Assembly: GCA_900315125.1 (NCBI GenBank)
Contig: OMXT01000080.1
Location: 1-60,670 of the forward strand
Length of the DNA: 60,670 nucleotides
Direction of reading: 5' to 3'
Source of the DNA: an uncultured Eubacteriales bacterium
GTDB lineage: Bacteria > Bacillota > Clostridia > Peptostreptococcales > Anaerovoracaceae
In this document: piece after piece, positions 27,593 through 36,089 of the stretch
How the letters are laid out: each line of letters starts with the position of its first letter
How positions within the stretch are numbered: position 1 is the stretch's first letter
Notes under the pieces: model-generated
Seen by the model: only the letters and a program-made list of their open reading frames with translations
What the model was told of the DNA's origin: nothing
Databases searched by the model: none
Made by a program: the position numbers and the translations under genes

Positions 27593-27694
27593 TCATGCAG
27601 AAAATTATTTTATCCAAAGTTAAGAATCCAGGCTGAGATGCTGTATAATAGAGTCAGATATGGATTTGTTCCAAGAAATAAGAGGAGGCACAAT

Positions 27695-28078
27695 ATGAAG
27701 AAAATCGTAGCAACTGACAAGGCGCCCGCAGCAGTCGGACCTTATTCCCAGGCTATCGTTCTCGACGAGCACCGCATCATCACATCCGGCCAGATCCCCC
27801 TGGATCCCGCGACCGGCGAGCTGGTTTCCGGAGGCATTGAGGAACAGACAAGGCAGGTCTTCGCCAACCTGAAGGCTGTCCTGGAAGAGGGCGGATTTAC
27901 CCTGGACGACGTAGTCAAGACCACCTGCTTCATGGCAGACATGGGCGACTTCGCCAAAATGAACGCGGTATATGCCGAATACTTTACGGAAGGCAGCTAC
28001 CCTGCCCGCTCCGCGTTCCAGGTCGGCGCGCTGCCCAAGGGCGCCCAGATCGAGATCGAGGTCATCGCGAGCAAGTAG
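27695..28078 (+). CDS. ridA: RidA family 2-iminobutanoate/2-iminopropanoate deaminase
   Basis: Hydrolyses reactive enamine/imine intermediates released by PLP enzymes. The 127-residue sequence is typical: APAAVGPYSQAI near the N-terminus, ITSGQIPLDPATGELV, and the active-site arginine in YPARSAFQV near residue 106. Start ATG behind AGAGGAGGC. It stands alone, with a TATAAT about 50 bp upstream and a terminator behind it. In an organism with several PLP-dependent aminomutases such protection makes sense, but this link is inferred. Confidence 0.95.
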   Translation: MKKIVATDKAPAAVGPYSQAIVLDEHRIITSGQIPLDPATGELVSGGIEEQTRQVFANLKAVLEEGGFTLDDVVKTTCFMADMGDFAKMNAVYAEYFTEGSYPARSAFQVGALPKGAQIEIEVIASK

Positions 28079-28124
28079 TCCTGCCGTATTTTCCGCAGGA
28101 CAGTGATATTCCGCATAATAAAAT

Positions 28125-28170
28125 AAGGGACGGTTCAGAGCGTTCAGAATCCCTGTACTGTCCCTTTTCC
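28125..28170. terminator. Terminator after ridA
   Basis: AAGGGACGGT pairs with ACTGTCCCTT across a ~22-nt loop, followed by TTCCTTTT on the plus strand. It may also serve the convergent small membrane-protein gene. Confidence 0.7.
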
Positions 28171-28201
28171 TTTTGCTGTTTTTACTGCGCTGCTGTCGGC
28201 T

Positions 28202-28417
28202 CTATTTCTCCAAATCCTCATCCGCCCAGTCATCGCTGGACCACTCCTCATCGGGCCAGTCCTCGTTCACGAAGATTTTCTTCATGATCCGGTCCAGTCC
28301 CACAACAAGGGTGACGCCTGTAACGAAGCCAACGCCGATGACAGAAAGGGCTACTTTCCCGGCTGTGGACATGCCGTTATTGCCCTGGTCTGCTTTACTC
28401 CTGCTCATCTTACCCAT
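28202..28417 (-). CDS. Small single-pass membrane protein, unknown function
   Basis: 71 residues: a short basic N-terminus, one hydrophobic segment (AGKVALSVIGVGFVTGVTLV), a basic boundary (DRIMKKI) and a strongly acidic, tryptophan-bearing C-terminal tail (EDWPDEEWSSDDWADEDLE). Charge distribution suggests the tail may face outside or act as an interaction site. A very good GGAGGG lies 5 nt before the ATG. It follows the cytidylate-kinase-like gene by 13 bp and is likely cotranscribed. I do not recognise a family. Confidence 0.6.
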   Translation of the reverse strand: MGKMSRSKADQGNNGMSTAGKVALSVIGVGFVTGVTLVVGLDRIMKKIFVNEDWPDEEWSSDDWADEDLEK

Positions 28418-28430
28418 GATACCCTCCATT

Positions 28431-29045
28431 CTAGCGGTACGCCCGCGTCTTAACATATTCCACGATGAGGTCCGCTGCGGCCTCCTCGCTGATATAACTG
28501 CTGTTCAGGCTGAGATTGTAATTGCTGTAATCGCCCCATTTCTGGCAGGTGTGATAATTATAGTAATTCGCCCGTGCCTTGTCATAGGTCGCGATCTTCT
28601 TCTTGACCGTATCTGGATCGTCACCGTAAACCTCTGTGCACCGCCTGATCCGGTCCGGAAGCTCCGCATAAATAAACACGTTGGTCACGTTCGGGATCTC
28701 CTTCAGGATGTAATCAGCGCACCGGCCGACGATGACGCCCTCACCCAGTTCTCCGATCTGCTCGATAATATCAAACTGGGTCAGGAAGAGCTTCTCATTC
28801 ATAGATATAGGCTCGCCCGTTACTGTATCCGCATAGCTGATCGCCGACTGGAGCGTATAGGTAAAGCTGCTCTTTGCTCTCAGCTCCGCAGACTCTATGA
28901 TATCTCTTGACAGTCCGCTGCGTTCCGCCGCGTAATCGATCAGTTCCTTATCATACAGAGGCACGCCCAGCTTCTCCGCCGCCAACTTGCCTATCAGTCT
29001 GCCGCCGCTGCCGTAAGAACGGCTGATTGTTACTAATTTCTTCAT
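28431..29045 (-). CDS. Cytidylate kinase-like protein
   Basis: A 204-residue P-loop protein of the cytidylate-kinase-like family found widely in Clostridia. The N-terminal VTISRSYGSGGRLIGKLAAEKLGVPLYD carries the SxGSGG loop in place of a standard GxxGxGK Walker A, and VIVGRCADYIL fits the NMP-binding core. No true cmk features such as the full CMP-binding lid are evident, so nucleotide substrate is unknown. ATG chosen behind AAAGGGGTGG. Confidence 0.8.
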   Translation of the reverse strand: MKKLVTISRSYGSGGRLIGKLAAEKLGVPLYDKELIDYAAERSGLSRDIIESAELRAKSSFTYTLQSAISYADTVTGEPISMNEKLFLTQFDIIEQIGELGEGVIVGRCADYILKEIPNVTNVFIYAELPDRIRRCTEVYGDDPDTVKKKIATYDKARANYYNYHTCQKWGDYSNYNLSLNSSYISEEAAADLIVEYVKTRAYR

Positions 29046-29111
29046 AGCTGCCACCCCTTTAGACTTTTCTTATATTATACAATAAAGTATCATATTTCCG
29101 CAAGAGCCGTC

Positions 29112-29156
29112 AAAAAATCAGGACGGGACCGGCCCAGAGCAAAAGGGACGGTCCCG
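29112..29156 (-). terminator. Terminator after lysC
   Basis: On the minus strand CGGGACCG pairs with CGGTCCCG, and the distal side runs into TTTTTT a few bases on. It lies about 40 bp past the aspartokinase stop. Confidence 0.6.
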
Positions 29157-29193
29157 CAGAACTGCATACGGGAAGAACCACCGCAGAAAACCA

Positions 29194-30504
29194 TCAGGCA
29201 AATGCCTGGTAAATGGCGCGGATGGCTTTGTTAAAATCACTTGTGGCTACGCCGACGATGATATTCATCTCGGAAGAGCCCTGGTCGATCATTCGGATAT
29301 TGACGCCCGCTTCCGCAAGAGCCGTGAACAATGTAGCAGAAACGCCGGAGCGGAAGCTCATGCCCGCGCCCACCGTCGCGATCAGTGAGATATCTTCAAA
29401 TGTTTCAATGTTGTCCGGCTTGAGCTGGGACTGGATCTCGTCCACGATCTCGTCAAGACGACCGTCTATGGCTTTGTTGGATATAACCAGGGACACCGTG
29501 TCTATGCCCGTGGGCATGTGCTCCAGACTGAGGTTGAAATCCTCCAGGATCATCAGCAGCCGGCGGAAGAAGCCCTTCTCCTTGCTCAGCATATTCTTAT
29601 AAATCGCGATAACGGCGAAGTCCTTGCTGCCCGCGATGCCCGTGACCACCCGGTCGCTGATCTCCACATCCGCTGTGATGATCGTGCCCGGATCGTCCGG
29701 GATATTCGTGTTGCGGATGTTTATGGGGATGTTCGCCGTGCGGCAGGGATATATGGCATCCTCGTGGAGGACAGACGCGCCCATGTAGGACAGCTCCCGC
29801 AGTTCCTTATAGGAGATGCGGTCGATGGGACGGGGATCCTTGACGATGCGGGGATCCGCCATCAGGAATCCCGACACGTCGGTCCAGTTCTCATAAACAT
29901 CTGCCTTGGTGGCACGGGCAACGAGAGCGCCGGTTATATCTGAGCCGCCCCGGGAGAATGTGACGATCTCCCCTGTCTCCGCGGAGCTGCCGTAGAATCC
30001 GGGGATAACGGCCCGCTCGTGCTTCGCCAGCTCCTCAGAGAGCGCCTCGTTCGTTTCTTCCTCCAGCAGGCGGTTTTTCTTATCGAACAAAATCAGGTTC
30101 GCCGTGTCAACGAAATCCACGCCAAGATACGCGGCCGTCACGATGGCGGAAAGGTATTCGCCCCGGCTTGCGATATAGTCGCGGCTGCATCCCTTCTTCA
30201 TGTTGTCCATAATCGTGTCCAGTTCGCCCTGAAGATCCACGTCGATATCCAGATTAAGACACTCTGCGGTGAAACGGTCAGCGATCACCTGAAAAACCTG
30301 ATCGTAGGGCAGGTTCTGCTCCATGTGTGTATAGCAGAGATACAGCAGGTCCGTTACCTTGTTGTCGATCTCAAACCGCTTGCCCGGCGCGGATACTACA
30401 ACGTACCGGCGGTCCGGATCCGCCTCTATAATATTTCTCGTCTTGGTCAGCTGAATCCCGTCTGCTACGGATGATCCGCCGAATTTAAGCACCTTAAGTC
30501 CCAT
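29194..30504 (-). CDS. lysC: Aspartate kinase
   Basis: First enzyme of the aspartate pathway to lysine, threonine and methionine. KFGGSSVAD at the N-terminus, the kinase core with FSRGGSDITGAL, and two C-terminal ACT domains (VGAGMSFRSGVSATLFTAL and the ending STSDFNKAIRAI-like segment) are visible. 436 residues, monofunctional. ATG behind GGAAGGAGATTTT; an upstream 19-codon extension is rejected. No lysine riboswitch is visible upstream. Lysine synthesis and lysine fermentation thus sit within 15 kb of each other. Confidence 0.95.
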   Translation of the reverse strand: MGLKVLKFGGSSVADGIQLTKTRNIIEADPDRRYVVVSAPGKRFEIDNKVTDLLYLCYTHMEQNLPYDQVFQVIADRFTAECLNLDIDVDLQGELDTIMDNMKKGCSRDYIASRGEYLSAIVTAAYLGVDFVDTANLILFDKKNRLLEEETNEALSEELAKHERAVIPGFYGSSAETGEIVTFSRGGSDITGALVARATKADVYENWTDVSGFLMADPRIVKDPRPIDRISYKELRELSYMGASVLHEDAIYPCRTANIPINIRNTNIPDDPGTIITADVEISDRVVTGIAGSKDFAVIAIYKNMLSKEKGFFRRLLMILEDFNLSLEHMPTGIDTVSLVISNKAIDGRLDEIVDEIQSQLKPDNIETFEDISLIATVGAGMSFRSGVSATLFTALAEAGVNIRMIDQGSSEMNIIVGVATSDFNKAIRAIYQAFA

Positions 30505-30603
30505 AAAATCTCCTTCCACTGCGGCTTTCCATGCCCGTGCCTCTTGTAACGCTTGCCGCATGGCCGGACCTGTTTATATGCAGTAATTATCTGAGTATTA
30601 AAC

Positions 30604-30648
30604 AGGGGGCAGATACAGGCAGGATCACTCCTGTCTGTTCCGCCCCCT
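30604..30648. terminator. Stable hairpin between metK and lysC
   Basis: AGGGGGC pairs with GCCCCCT and an inner CAG-CAGG/CCTG-CTG stem extends it. On the minus strand it lies about 70 bp after metK and is followed by TGTTTAAT, a weak U-tract, so it is either the metK terminator or part of the lysC leader. Confidence 0.5.
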
Positions 30649-30715
30649 CTTAGGTCACTATTTTACTTCTATTTTTCTGCCATTGCAAGTAAGAATCTAC
30701 GCGCCGGATGATTAT

Positions 30716-31906
30716 TTATCTGGCCTGTGCCAGCGCAGCCTTCAGCTCATCCACCTTGTCCAGATGCTCCCAGGGAACATCGATGTCTGTTCTTCCGAAG
30801 TGGCCGTATGCCGCGGTCTGACGGTAGATCGGACGGCGCAGGTCCATGTTCTCTATGATCGCAGCCGGACGGAAGTCGAAGTGCTCCGCAACGATATCCG
30901 CGATCTTCTCATCGTCAATAACACCGGTGCCGAATGTGTCGACCATGATGGATACGGGTCTGGCAACGCCGATGGCGTAAGCCAGCTGGATCTCCAGCTT
31001 GGAAGCATATCCTGCCGCTACCAGATTCTTGGCAGCATATCTTGCTGCGTAAGTAGCGGAGCGGTCTACCTTGGTAGGATCTTTGCCGGAGAATGCGCCG
31101 CCGCCGTGGTGGGCATATCCGCCGTAGGTGTCAACGATGATCTTGCGGCCTGTAAGTCCGGAATCCCCGTGGGGTCCGCCGATAACGAAACGTCCGGTGG
31201 GATTGACGAAGTACTTCGTCTGATCATCGAGAAGCTCTGCGGGGATGATCGGCTTGATCACATATTTTATCATATCCTCGCGGATCTGCTCCTGGGTCAC
31301 ATCGGGATCGTGCTGCGTGGAAATCAGGACGGTATCGATCCTCTTCACCTTATCCCCGTCATATTCTACCGTGACCTGGGTCTTGCCGTCCGGTCTCAGA
31401 TAATCAAGCATACCGTTCTTGCGAACCCTGGTCAGCTGCATAGCCAGCTTGTGGGCATACTCGATGGGAGCAGGCATGTACTCCGGCGTCTCTGTGCAGG
31501 CGTATCCGAACATGATGCCCTGGTCTCCGGCACCGATAGCCTCTGCCTCATCCTGCATGGTTCCATCCTTGTGCTCCAGCGCGTCATCTACGCCCATGGC
31601 AATATCGGAAGACTGTTCGTCGATGGCGCTCAGTACCGCGCAGGTCTCCGCGTCGAATCCATAGGCAGCCTTGGTATATCCGATGTCAGCGATGACGCCT
31701 CTTACTACCTTGGGAATATCTACATAGCAGTTCGTGGAAATCTCACCCATTACCATGGCATAACCTGTGGTCGTCGTGGTCTCGCAGGCAACACGGCCGT
31801 GGGGATCCTGGGCCAGGATCGCGTCCAGAACCGCATCAGAGATCTGGTCGCACATCTTATCAGGATGGCCTTCTGTAACGGATTCTGATGTGAATAAACG
31901 TTTCAT
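30716..31906 (-). CDS. metK: S-adenosylmethionine synthase
   Basis: Makes SAM from methionine and [19 protein letters not shown] near the N-terminus, [12 protein letters not shown] and [15 protein letters not shown] are the family's nucleotide, methionine and phosphate motifs. 396 residues, full length. The leader holds a SAM-I riboswitch and a terminator, so expression falls when SAM is plentiful. SAM is also the cofactor of the window's radical enzymes KamA and ScfB. Confidence 0.98.
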   Translation of the reverse strand: MKRLFTSESVTEGHPDKMCDQISDAVLDAILAQDPHGRVACETTTTTGYAMVMGEISTNCYVDIPKVVRGVIADIGYTKAAYGFDAETCAVLSAIDEQSSDIAMGVDDALEHKDGTMQDEAEAIGAGDQGIMFGYACTETPEYMPAPIEYAHKLAMQLTRVRKNGMLDYLRPDGKTQVTVEYDGDKVKRIDTVLISTQHDPDVTQEQIREDMIKYVIKPIIPAELLDDQTKYFVNPTGRFVIGGPHGDSGLTGRKIIVDTYGGYAHHGGGAFSGKDPTKVDRSATYAARYAAKNLVAAGYASKLEIQLAYAIGVARPVSIMVDTFGTGVIDDEKIADIVAEHFDFRPAAIIENMDLRRPIYRQTAAYGHFGRTDIDVPWEHLDKVDELKAALAQAR

Positions 31907-32013
31907 TATATTATTGCTCCTTTCCGGCCAGGAACCGGCCGCGCCGGTGATCCCGTCCTCTCCCTTAAACCCTTATCTTCTGTCCGTCCAGCCTCTCGCC
32001 CCGGGCAGAGCAG

Positions 32014-32045
32014 AAAAAAGCCTCTTCTATGCAGAAAGAAGAGGC
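32014..32045 (-). terminator. Riboswitch-controlled terminator in the metK leader
   Basis: On the minus strand GCCTCTTC-N10-GAAGAGGC is followed by TTTTTT, about 20 nt after the SAM riboswitch aptamer and 100 nt before metK. Confidence 0.9.
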
Positions 32046-32063
32046 ATGTTCATTCTGTGCACT

Positions 32064-32180
32064 CCTCATCTTTCAGAATTATTCTGTAGGATGTAGCACC
32101 TTGCCTGCTGTCATGTATAAATAACAGCTCCAGGTTGCCGGGCTTCAAAGGGCCTATTCCCTCCGCCGCTCTTGATAAGG
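32064..32180 (-). promoter_or_regulatory. SAM-I (S-box) riboswitch upstream of metK
   Basis: On the minus strand the aptamer starts CTTATCAAGAGCGGCGGAGG, continues AGGCCCTTTGAAGCCCGGCA and AACCTGGAG, and later has GGCAAGGTGCTACATCC; the closing P1 strand is GATGAGG. These are the core S-box elements (kink-turn, GGCCC, GAAGCCCGGCAACC). Binding SAM should favour the terminator downstream. Confidence 0.95.
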
Positions 32181-32239
32181 ATTATTTCAGTTAACGCCGC
32201 CTGCAGATTCAGAACCCGCCGCGGCTCGATTCTTATTCG

Positions 32240-32267
32240 ATTATACTGATTAGAACGGCATCGTCAA
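32240..32267 (-). promoter_or_regulatory. Sigma-70 promoter of the metK transcript
   Basis: Minus-strand TTGACG, 16-bp spacer, TATAAT, about 60 bp before the S-box aptamer. Confidence 0.65.
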
Positions 32268-32338
32268 TATACAATGTTGCCTTATTTGTCAAAAACGAGT
32301 ATACTTTCTGTTATCTATGAATTGGAGGGATATGTATT

Positions 32339-33565
32339 TTGTCTGAACAAAGACCTTACCTGCAGGTGATCCCGGGCGGGCTTGCAGAGACGACGGAACC
32401 CGGCAGACGGCACTTTTCCGAGGCCTGGGCAACAAGCTCAAGACTGATGGGCGTTGTCGTATCCTGCATCCGCTGGAGCCGGAAAGAAGATGACACGTCC
32501 GATGCCGTCAGCGAGCCAGAGGATCTGTGGCAGTATTTTTATTATGACTTTGAAGGAGACGGCCTGACCCGGTGCGAACAGTACGAGGGGGAGGACGGCG
32601 AGGAGCGCCGGGACCTGGAGCTTTCCTTCATCGGCGGGCTGGGCTCCCGGAAGGTGCCCATCAGCCAGAAGCAGGCGGTGTATCTGCTGCAGCGCTTCGT
32701 ATGGTATAACCGGAACAACGGTCTGGAGCTGCCCGATAATCCCTCAAGCTACCTTTTCCTTATGGATATGGATGGCAGCCTTACTGCAGAGGAAGCCCGC
32801 CAGCTCATGCTGCACTGCTCCGAGACGATTACGACCAGGAACATGCTGGCGAATTATTTCGTTATGCGCCTTACAGGCAGGGACTACGAAGGAGCTTCCC
32901 TTCTTCTCAGCGAGGAGTACGCCTATGATTACCCCTCTGCCATGGCTCAGATGGATATCCTGCCGGATCTGCCGGCGGGTACGCTCTACCGCAACAGAGT
33001 CCGGCTCCAGGGCACGTCAGGGCTTTGTTCCTGCGAAGCAGTCATCGACGCGGACGGTTACTATATTATTGTACTTGAGCTTACATTCGACGGTCTTTCC
33101 GTCCAGAGCTGGAACCTGGTATCCCGGCTGGCGCTCACCTATGTGGAAGCTCATATGAACCTGTCCCGCCCGGAATATGTCGCTCAGTACGTGTTCAGCG
33201 GCGAACCGGAGGACTTTCAGCGCTCCGCACTGCCCGTTCTGCGCAGAGCCATGGTTACCGAGGAACACGACGGACGGACATTTGTTATATACAACAAAGA
33301 CAACAGCCACGTGGATTCCAGCCTTTACCTTCTGCACGGGGACGTCTTCTGCGTGATCCACATCGGAGACAGCGGCGAGATGCTGGCAGCCAGCAGCTCC
33401 GCGGAAAACCTGCGGCGCATTGAACTGGACCTGTGGCTCTGTCCCCTGCGGGACCGGATCGTCATTGGAAACAGCTATGAATTCAACGAGCCGGTGCTGA
33501 TCCACTATCTGAACAGCGATTTCCCGGAGTTCAGCGAGTTCGTCGACGCGATCAAGCTGGAATAG
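32339..33565 (+). CDS. Unknown 408-residue protein
   Basis: No family recognised. The only in-frame start with a ribosome-binding site is TTG, preceded by GGAGGGATATGTATT. The protein is acidic and soluble, without signal peptide or membrane segments. The first third has a FYYDFEGDGL segment; the middle is rich in aromatic and acidic residues; the last ~150 residues look like alternating beta strands (VVVS, YIIVLELTF, RTFVIYNK, DVFCVIHIG). No cysteine or histidine cluster suggests metal binding. It is divergent from metK and alone between two regulatory regions. The copy of the dispersed motif at 33017-33031 lies inside it. Confidence 0.7.
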   Translation: MSEQRPYLQVIPGGLAETTEPGRRHFSEAWATSSRLMGVVVSCIRWSRKEDDTSDAVSEPEDLWQYFYYDFEGDGLTRCEQYEGEDGEERRDLELSFIGGLGSRKVPISQKQAVYLLQRFVWYNRNNGLELPDNPSSYLFLMDMDGSLTAEEARQLMLHCSETITTRNMLANYFVMRLTGRDYEGASLLLSEEYAYDYPSAMAQMDILPDLPAGTLYRNRVRLQGTSGLCSCEAVIDADGYYIIVLELTFDGLSVQSWNLVSRLALTYVEAHMNLSRPEYVAQYVFSGEPEDFQRSALPVLRRAMVTEEHDGRTFVIYNKDNSHVDSSLYLLHGDVFCVIHIGDSGEMLAASSSAENLRRIELDLWLCPLRDRIVIGNSYEFNEPVLIHYLNSDFPEFSEFVDAIKLE

Positions 33566-33977
33566 ATCTGGAATGGAAATGGAATCTCTCACGGACAGTT
33601 CTTGTGGAGCTCAGATCGTCAAAGCAATGCCGGCGTAAAGTCAGAATAATATCTATCCAAAGCTTATATTAATTCGCGGTAACTTTTCTCCTGTTCGCAG
33701 GAGATTAAACAGGCGTTCGAAATTCGTCAAGGATTTTCAACATCGAGCGAAGCCCAAAAATTTCAAGGTTAATGGACTTTTCCACGGGGTTCGCTCGGAT
33801 TGTATACAATTTAATTCATATATGCATGTGCAAAACTTGATAAGCTGTATTTATTGGAATCACTTGCCTTCGGGCGGTTTCGATTTTTGTCAAGAGGGAC
33901 TTATCCACATTTTTTGTTCGAGTTTCCTCTTAGACTTTTTTATAAATACAGGGCAGCTCATTTTCAGCGGAGGAAAA
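33566..33977. other. AT-rich intergenic region with several palindromes
   Basis: No gene is seen. The stretch holds a tight hairpin TCTCCTG-TTCG-CAGGAGA (33686-33703); a 12-bp inverted repeat with one mismatch, CGAGCGAAGCCC and GGGGTTCGCTCG (33744-33797); an exact 12-bp palindrome ATTGTATACAAT (33799-33810) of the shape bound by GntR-type repressors; and one exact DnaA-box word TTATCCACA (33901-33909). None is near a T-run that would make it a terminator. It may be the control region of the AlaX-like gene. Confidence 0.5.
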
Positions 33978-35306
33978 ATGATAACAGAACGGATCTATCA
34001 AAAAGAAGTTTACAGGAGAACACTGACGGCGACTGTTTTATCGTCGAATTGCGATGGACAGTCTACAGAAATCACTACCGATAAGACCATATTTTTTCCC
34101 ACCGGCGGCGGCCAGAGCTGTGATACGGGGACGATCAGACATGGTGATTTTACTTACTCTGTTTACGATGTATCAGACAGCGAAGACGACCAGTCGGTTA
34201 TTCACCGGGTCGCGGGCAACGCTGCTGACGTTCTGGCACCCGGCGCGGATGTTGCACTGGAGATCGACTGGGATCGCCGGTTCGACAACATGCAGCGTCA
34301 TCTGGGAGAGCATATCTTATCCGGTGCCGTATACCGGCTGTTCGGCGGCACAAACAAGGGGTTCCACATGGGCGAAGATCACATTACCATAGATATTGCC
34401 TGGGGCCTTCCTCTGCCCGCGGACGCAGCTGATGCATCGTCCGGTGAACGTCCCGCCCCTTCCTGGCCGCCCATGGACGCGCCGGCTGTTTCCAACCGTC
34501 CGGACCGCATGACCTGGGTCATGGCACAGGAAGCCGAACGGGAAGCCAACCGGGTGATCACGGCTGACCTTCCGGTCCGGACAGACTATTTCCAGACGGC
34601 GGAGGAAGCGGCTGCCTACCCCCTGCGCAAAGCCCTGGCTATTGATGAGGATATTTCTGTGGTCACGGTGGGCGACCCGGCCCATGCCATGGACTGCTGC
34701 CCCTGCTGCGGCACCCATCCTTCTTCTACCGGCCAGGTCGGGCTCCTGAAGATATATAAGATTGAACCGAACAAAGGCATGTCCCGCATTTATTTCGACT
34801 GCGGCGCCCGTGCCCTGAAGCATTATGAGGAGCAGTTCAACATCCTCTATGATCTTTCTGTCCGGCTGTCTTCCGGCTATGACGAACTGCTGGCGAAATA
34901 CGACGCTCAGGTCGCCCACGAGGAAGAACTGCGCAGGGAACTGGCGTCCTTCCGCCGGCAGGTGATCGACCATGAGACGGAGCGGATCCTCGCTGAGCTG
35001 AAGCCGGGATATGTGTACCGCAGCAGTGATCTCTCTGTGGATGATCTCTTTAACCTGAGCAAGAATCTGAAGGACCGCCTGACCGGGCTCGCCGCGCTGG
35101 TATGCGAGCCGGCCCATACGGCGATCCTCTTGTCGGACGGGGCGGAAGGCCGCGCCGCAGGCGCGGCCGTTAAGGCCCATGCCGGGGCGTTCGGCGGAAA
35201 GGGCGGCGGCTCGCCTGTCAGCGCCCGCGCCATGTTCCCGGACGGGAAGTCGCTGGACGCATTTCTTTCTGCAGTCATGGATCAGTCTGGCCATCCTGGA
35301 CAGTAA
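33978..35306 (+). CDS. Alanyl-tRNA editing protein, long AlaX type
   Basis: Hydrolyses misacylated Ser- or Gly-tRNA(Ala) in trans. The editing domain has FFPTGGGQSCDTG and the zinc ligands RHLGEHILSG and CCPCCGTHPSS; a C-terminal DHHA1-like part ends with FGGKGGGSPVSARAMFPDG. 442 residues from the ATG behind GCGGAGGAAAA; an upstream in-frame extension is unsupported. The N-terminal and C-terminal blocks correspond to AlaRS without its catalytic core. A proline/alanine-rich insertion near residues 135-170 is unusual. Stands alone, facing the CoA-transferase operon. Confidence 0.9.
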   Translation: MITERIYQKEVYRRTLTATVLSSNCDGQSTEITTDKTIFFPTGGGQSCDTGTIRHGDFTYSVYDVSDSEDDQSVIHRVAGNAADVLAPGADVALEIDWDRRFDNMQRHLGEHILSGAVYRLFGGTNKGFHMGEDHITIDIAWGLPLPADAADASSGERPAPSWPPMDAPAVSNRPDRMTWVMAQEAEREANRVITADLPVRTDYFQTAEEAAAYPLRKALAIDEDISVVTVGDPAHAMDCCPCCGTHPSSTGQVGLLKIYKIEPNKGMSRIYFDCGARALKHYEEQFNILYDLSVRLSSGYDELLAKYDAQVAHEEELRRELASFRRQVIDHETERILAELKPGYVYRSSDLSVDDLFNLSKNLKDRLTGLAALVCEPAHTAILLSDGAEGRAAGAAVKAHAGAFGGKGGGSPVSARAMFPDGKSLDAFLSAVMDQSGHPGQ

Positions 35307-35329
35307 ACGCAAAGACGGATCGAGCAACG

Positions 35330-35349
35330 GCCGGTCAGGGCTTTGTTCC
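35330..35349. repeat. Intergenic 20-bp copy of the dispersed motif
   Basis: GCCGGTCAGGGCTTTGTTCC, identical to the copy at 12039-12058. It lies about 20 bp after the AlaX-like stop and directly before the shared terminator. Confidence 0.8.
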
Positions 35350-35352
35350 ACG

Positions 35353-35405
35353 AAAAAAGCTGCCTCAAAAGGTATAATCAGCCTTCTGAGACAGCCTCTT
35401 TTATT
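35353..35405. terminator. Bidirectional terminator between the AlaX-like gene and atoA
   Basis: GCTGCCTCA...AAGG pairs with CCTT...TGAGACAGC. The plus side runs into TCTTTTATTT and the minus side into TTTTTTCG, fitting the convergent genes. Confidence 0.85.
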
Positions 35406-35423
35406 TATTATCGATTCGGGGAA

Positions 35424-36089
35424 TTACTCCTCTTCCATCGGCTTCAGATCCGGTGAGAAGATCAGCTTGCAGCCCGTTGCTGCCTGAATGTCTTCCTTGG
35501 TGTAATCCGGATGCAGTTCGGTAACAACGATGCCTTCCGGAGTTACTTCCATAACGCCCATCTCTGTGATGATCATGTTAACGCACTTCTGCGCAGTCAG
35601 AGGAAGTGTACACTTCTCCAGGATCTTCGGATTGCCCTTCTGGGTATGAGTCATTGCGATGATTACTTTTCTGGCTCCAACTACCAGATCCATCGCTCCG
35701 CCCATGCCGGCAACCTTCTTGCCCGGAATGATCCAGTTCGCCAGGTCGCCGTTCTCAGCAACCTGCATAGCTCCCAGTACTGTCTCATCAACGTGTCCGC
35801 CGCGGATGATACCGAAGCTTGTCGCTGTATCAAAGTACTTAACTCTGGGCAGTACGGTTACATAGCTTCCTCCGGAGTCGATGATGTCAACATCAGCCTT
35901 GGAAGGATCTGTTACCATATCTCCCATTCCAGCGAATCCGTTCTCGGAATCGATGGTGATCGTAACGTCCTCAGGGATGAAATTCGGAACCATGGTAGGA
36001 AGACCGATTCCCAGATTGACAACGTCGCCGTCGTGCAGTTCCTTTGCTACTCTCTTAGCAATTCTCTCCTTGATTTTTATATCTGCCAT
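35424..36089 (-). CDS. atoA: CoA-transferase beta subunit (AtoA type)
   Basis: Small subunit of an acetate/butyrate-acetoacetate CoA-transferase. It carries the catalytic glutamate in DSENGFAGMG near residue 50 and the NLGIGLPTMVPNF opening typical of subunit B. 221 residues. Start ATG overlaps the end of atoD by 13 bp. In lysine fermenters this enzyme moves CoA from butyryl-CoA or acetyl-CoA onto acetoacetate formed in the pathway; that role is inferred from context. Last gene of the atoE-atoD-atoA operon. Confidence 0.93.
   Translation of the reverse strand: MADIKIKERIAKRVAKELHDGDVVNLGIGLPTMVPNFIPEDVTITIDSENGFAGMGDMVTDPSKADVDIIDSGGSYVTVLPRVKYFDTATSFGIIRGGHVDETVLGAMQVAENGDLANWIIPGKKVAGMGGAMDLVVGARKVIIAMTHTQKGNPKILEKCTLPLTAQKCVNMIITEMGVMEVTPEGIVVTELHPDYTKEDIQAATGCKLIFSPDLKPMEEE

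Noticed and set aside
30505..30715. Lysine riboswitch before lysC
   Set aside because: The gap of ~210 bp holds one long hairpin only; none of the conserved lysine-riboswitch words is present.
33901..33909. Replication origin suggested by an exact DnaA box
   Set aside because: Only one perfect TTATCCACA is present, with no cluster of boxes and no dnaA, dnaN or gidA/rpmH neighbourhood.
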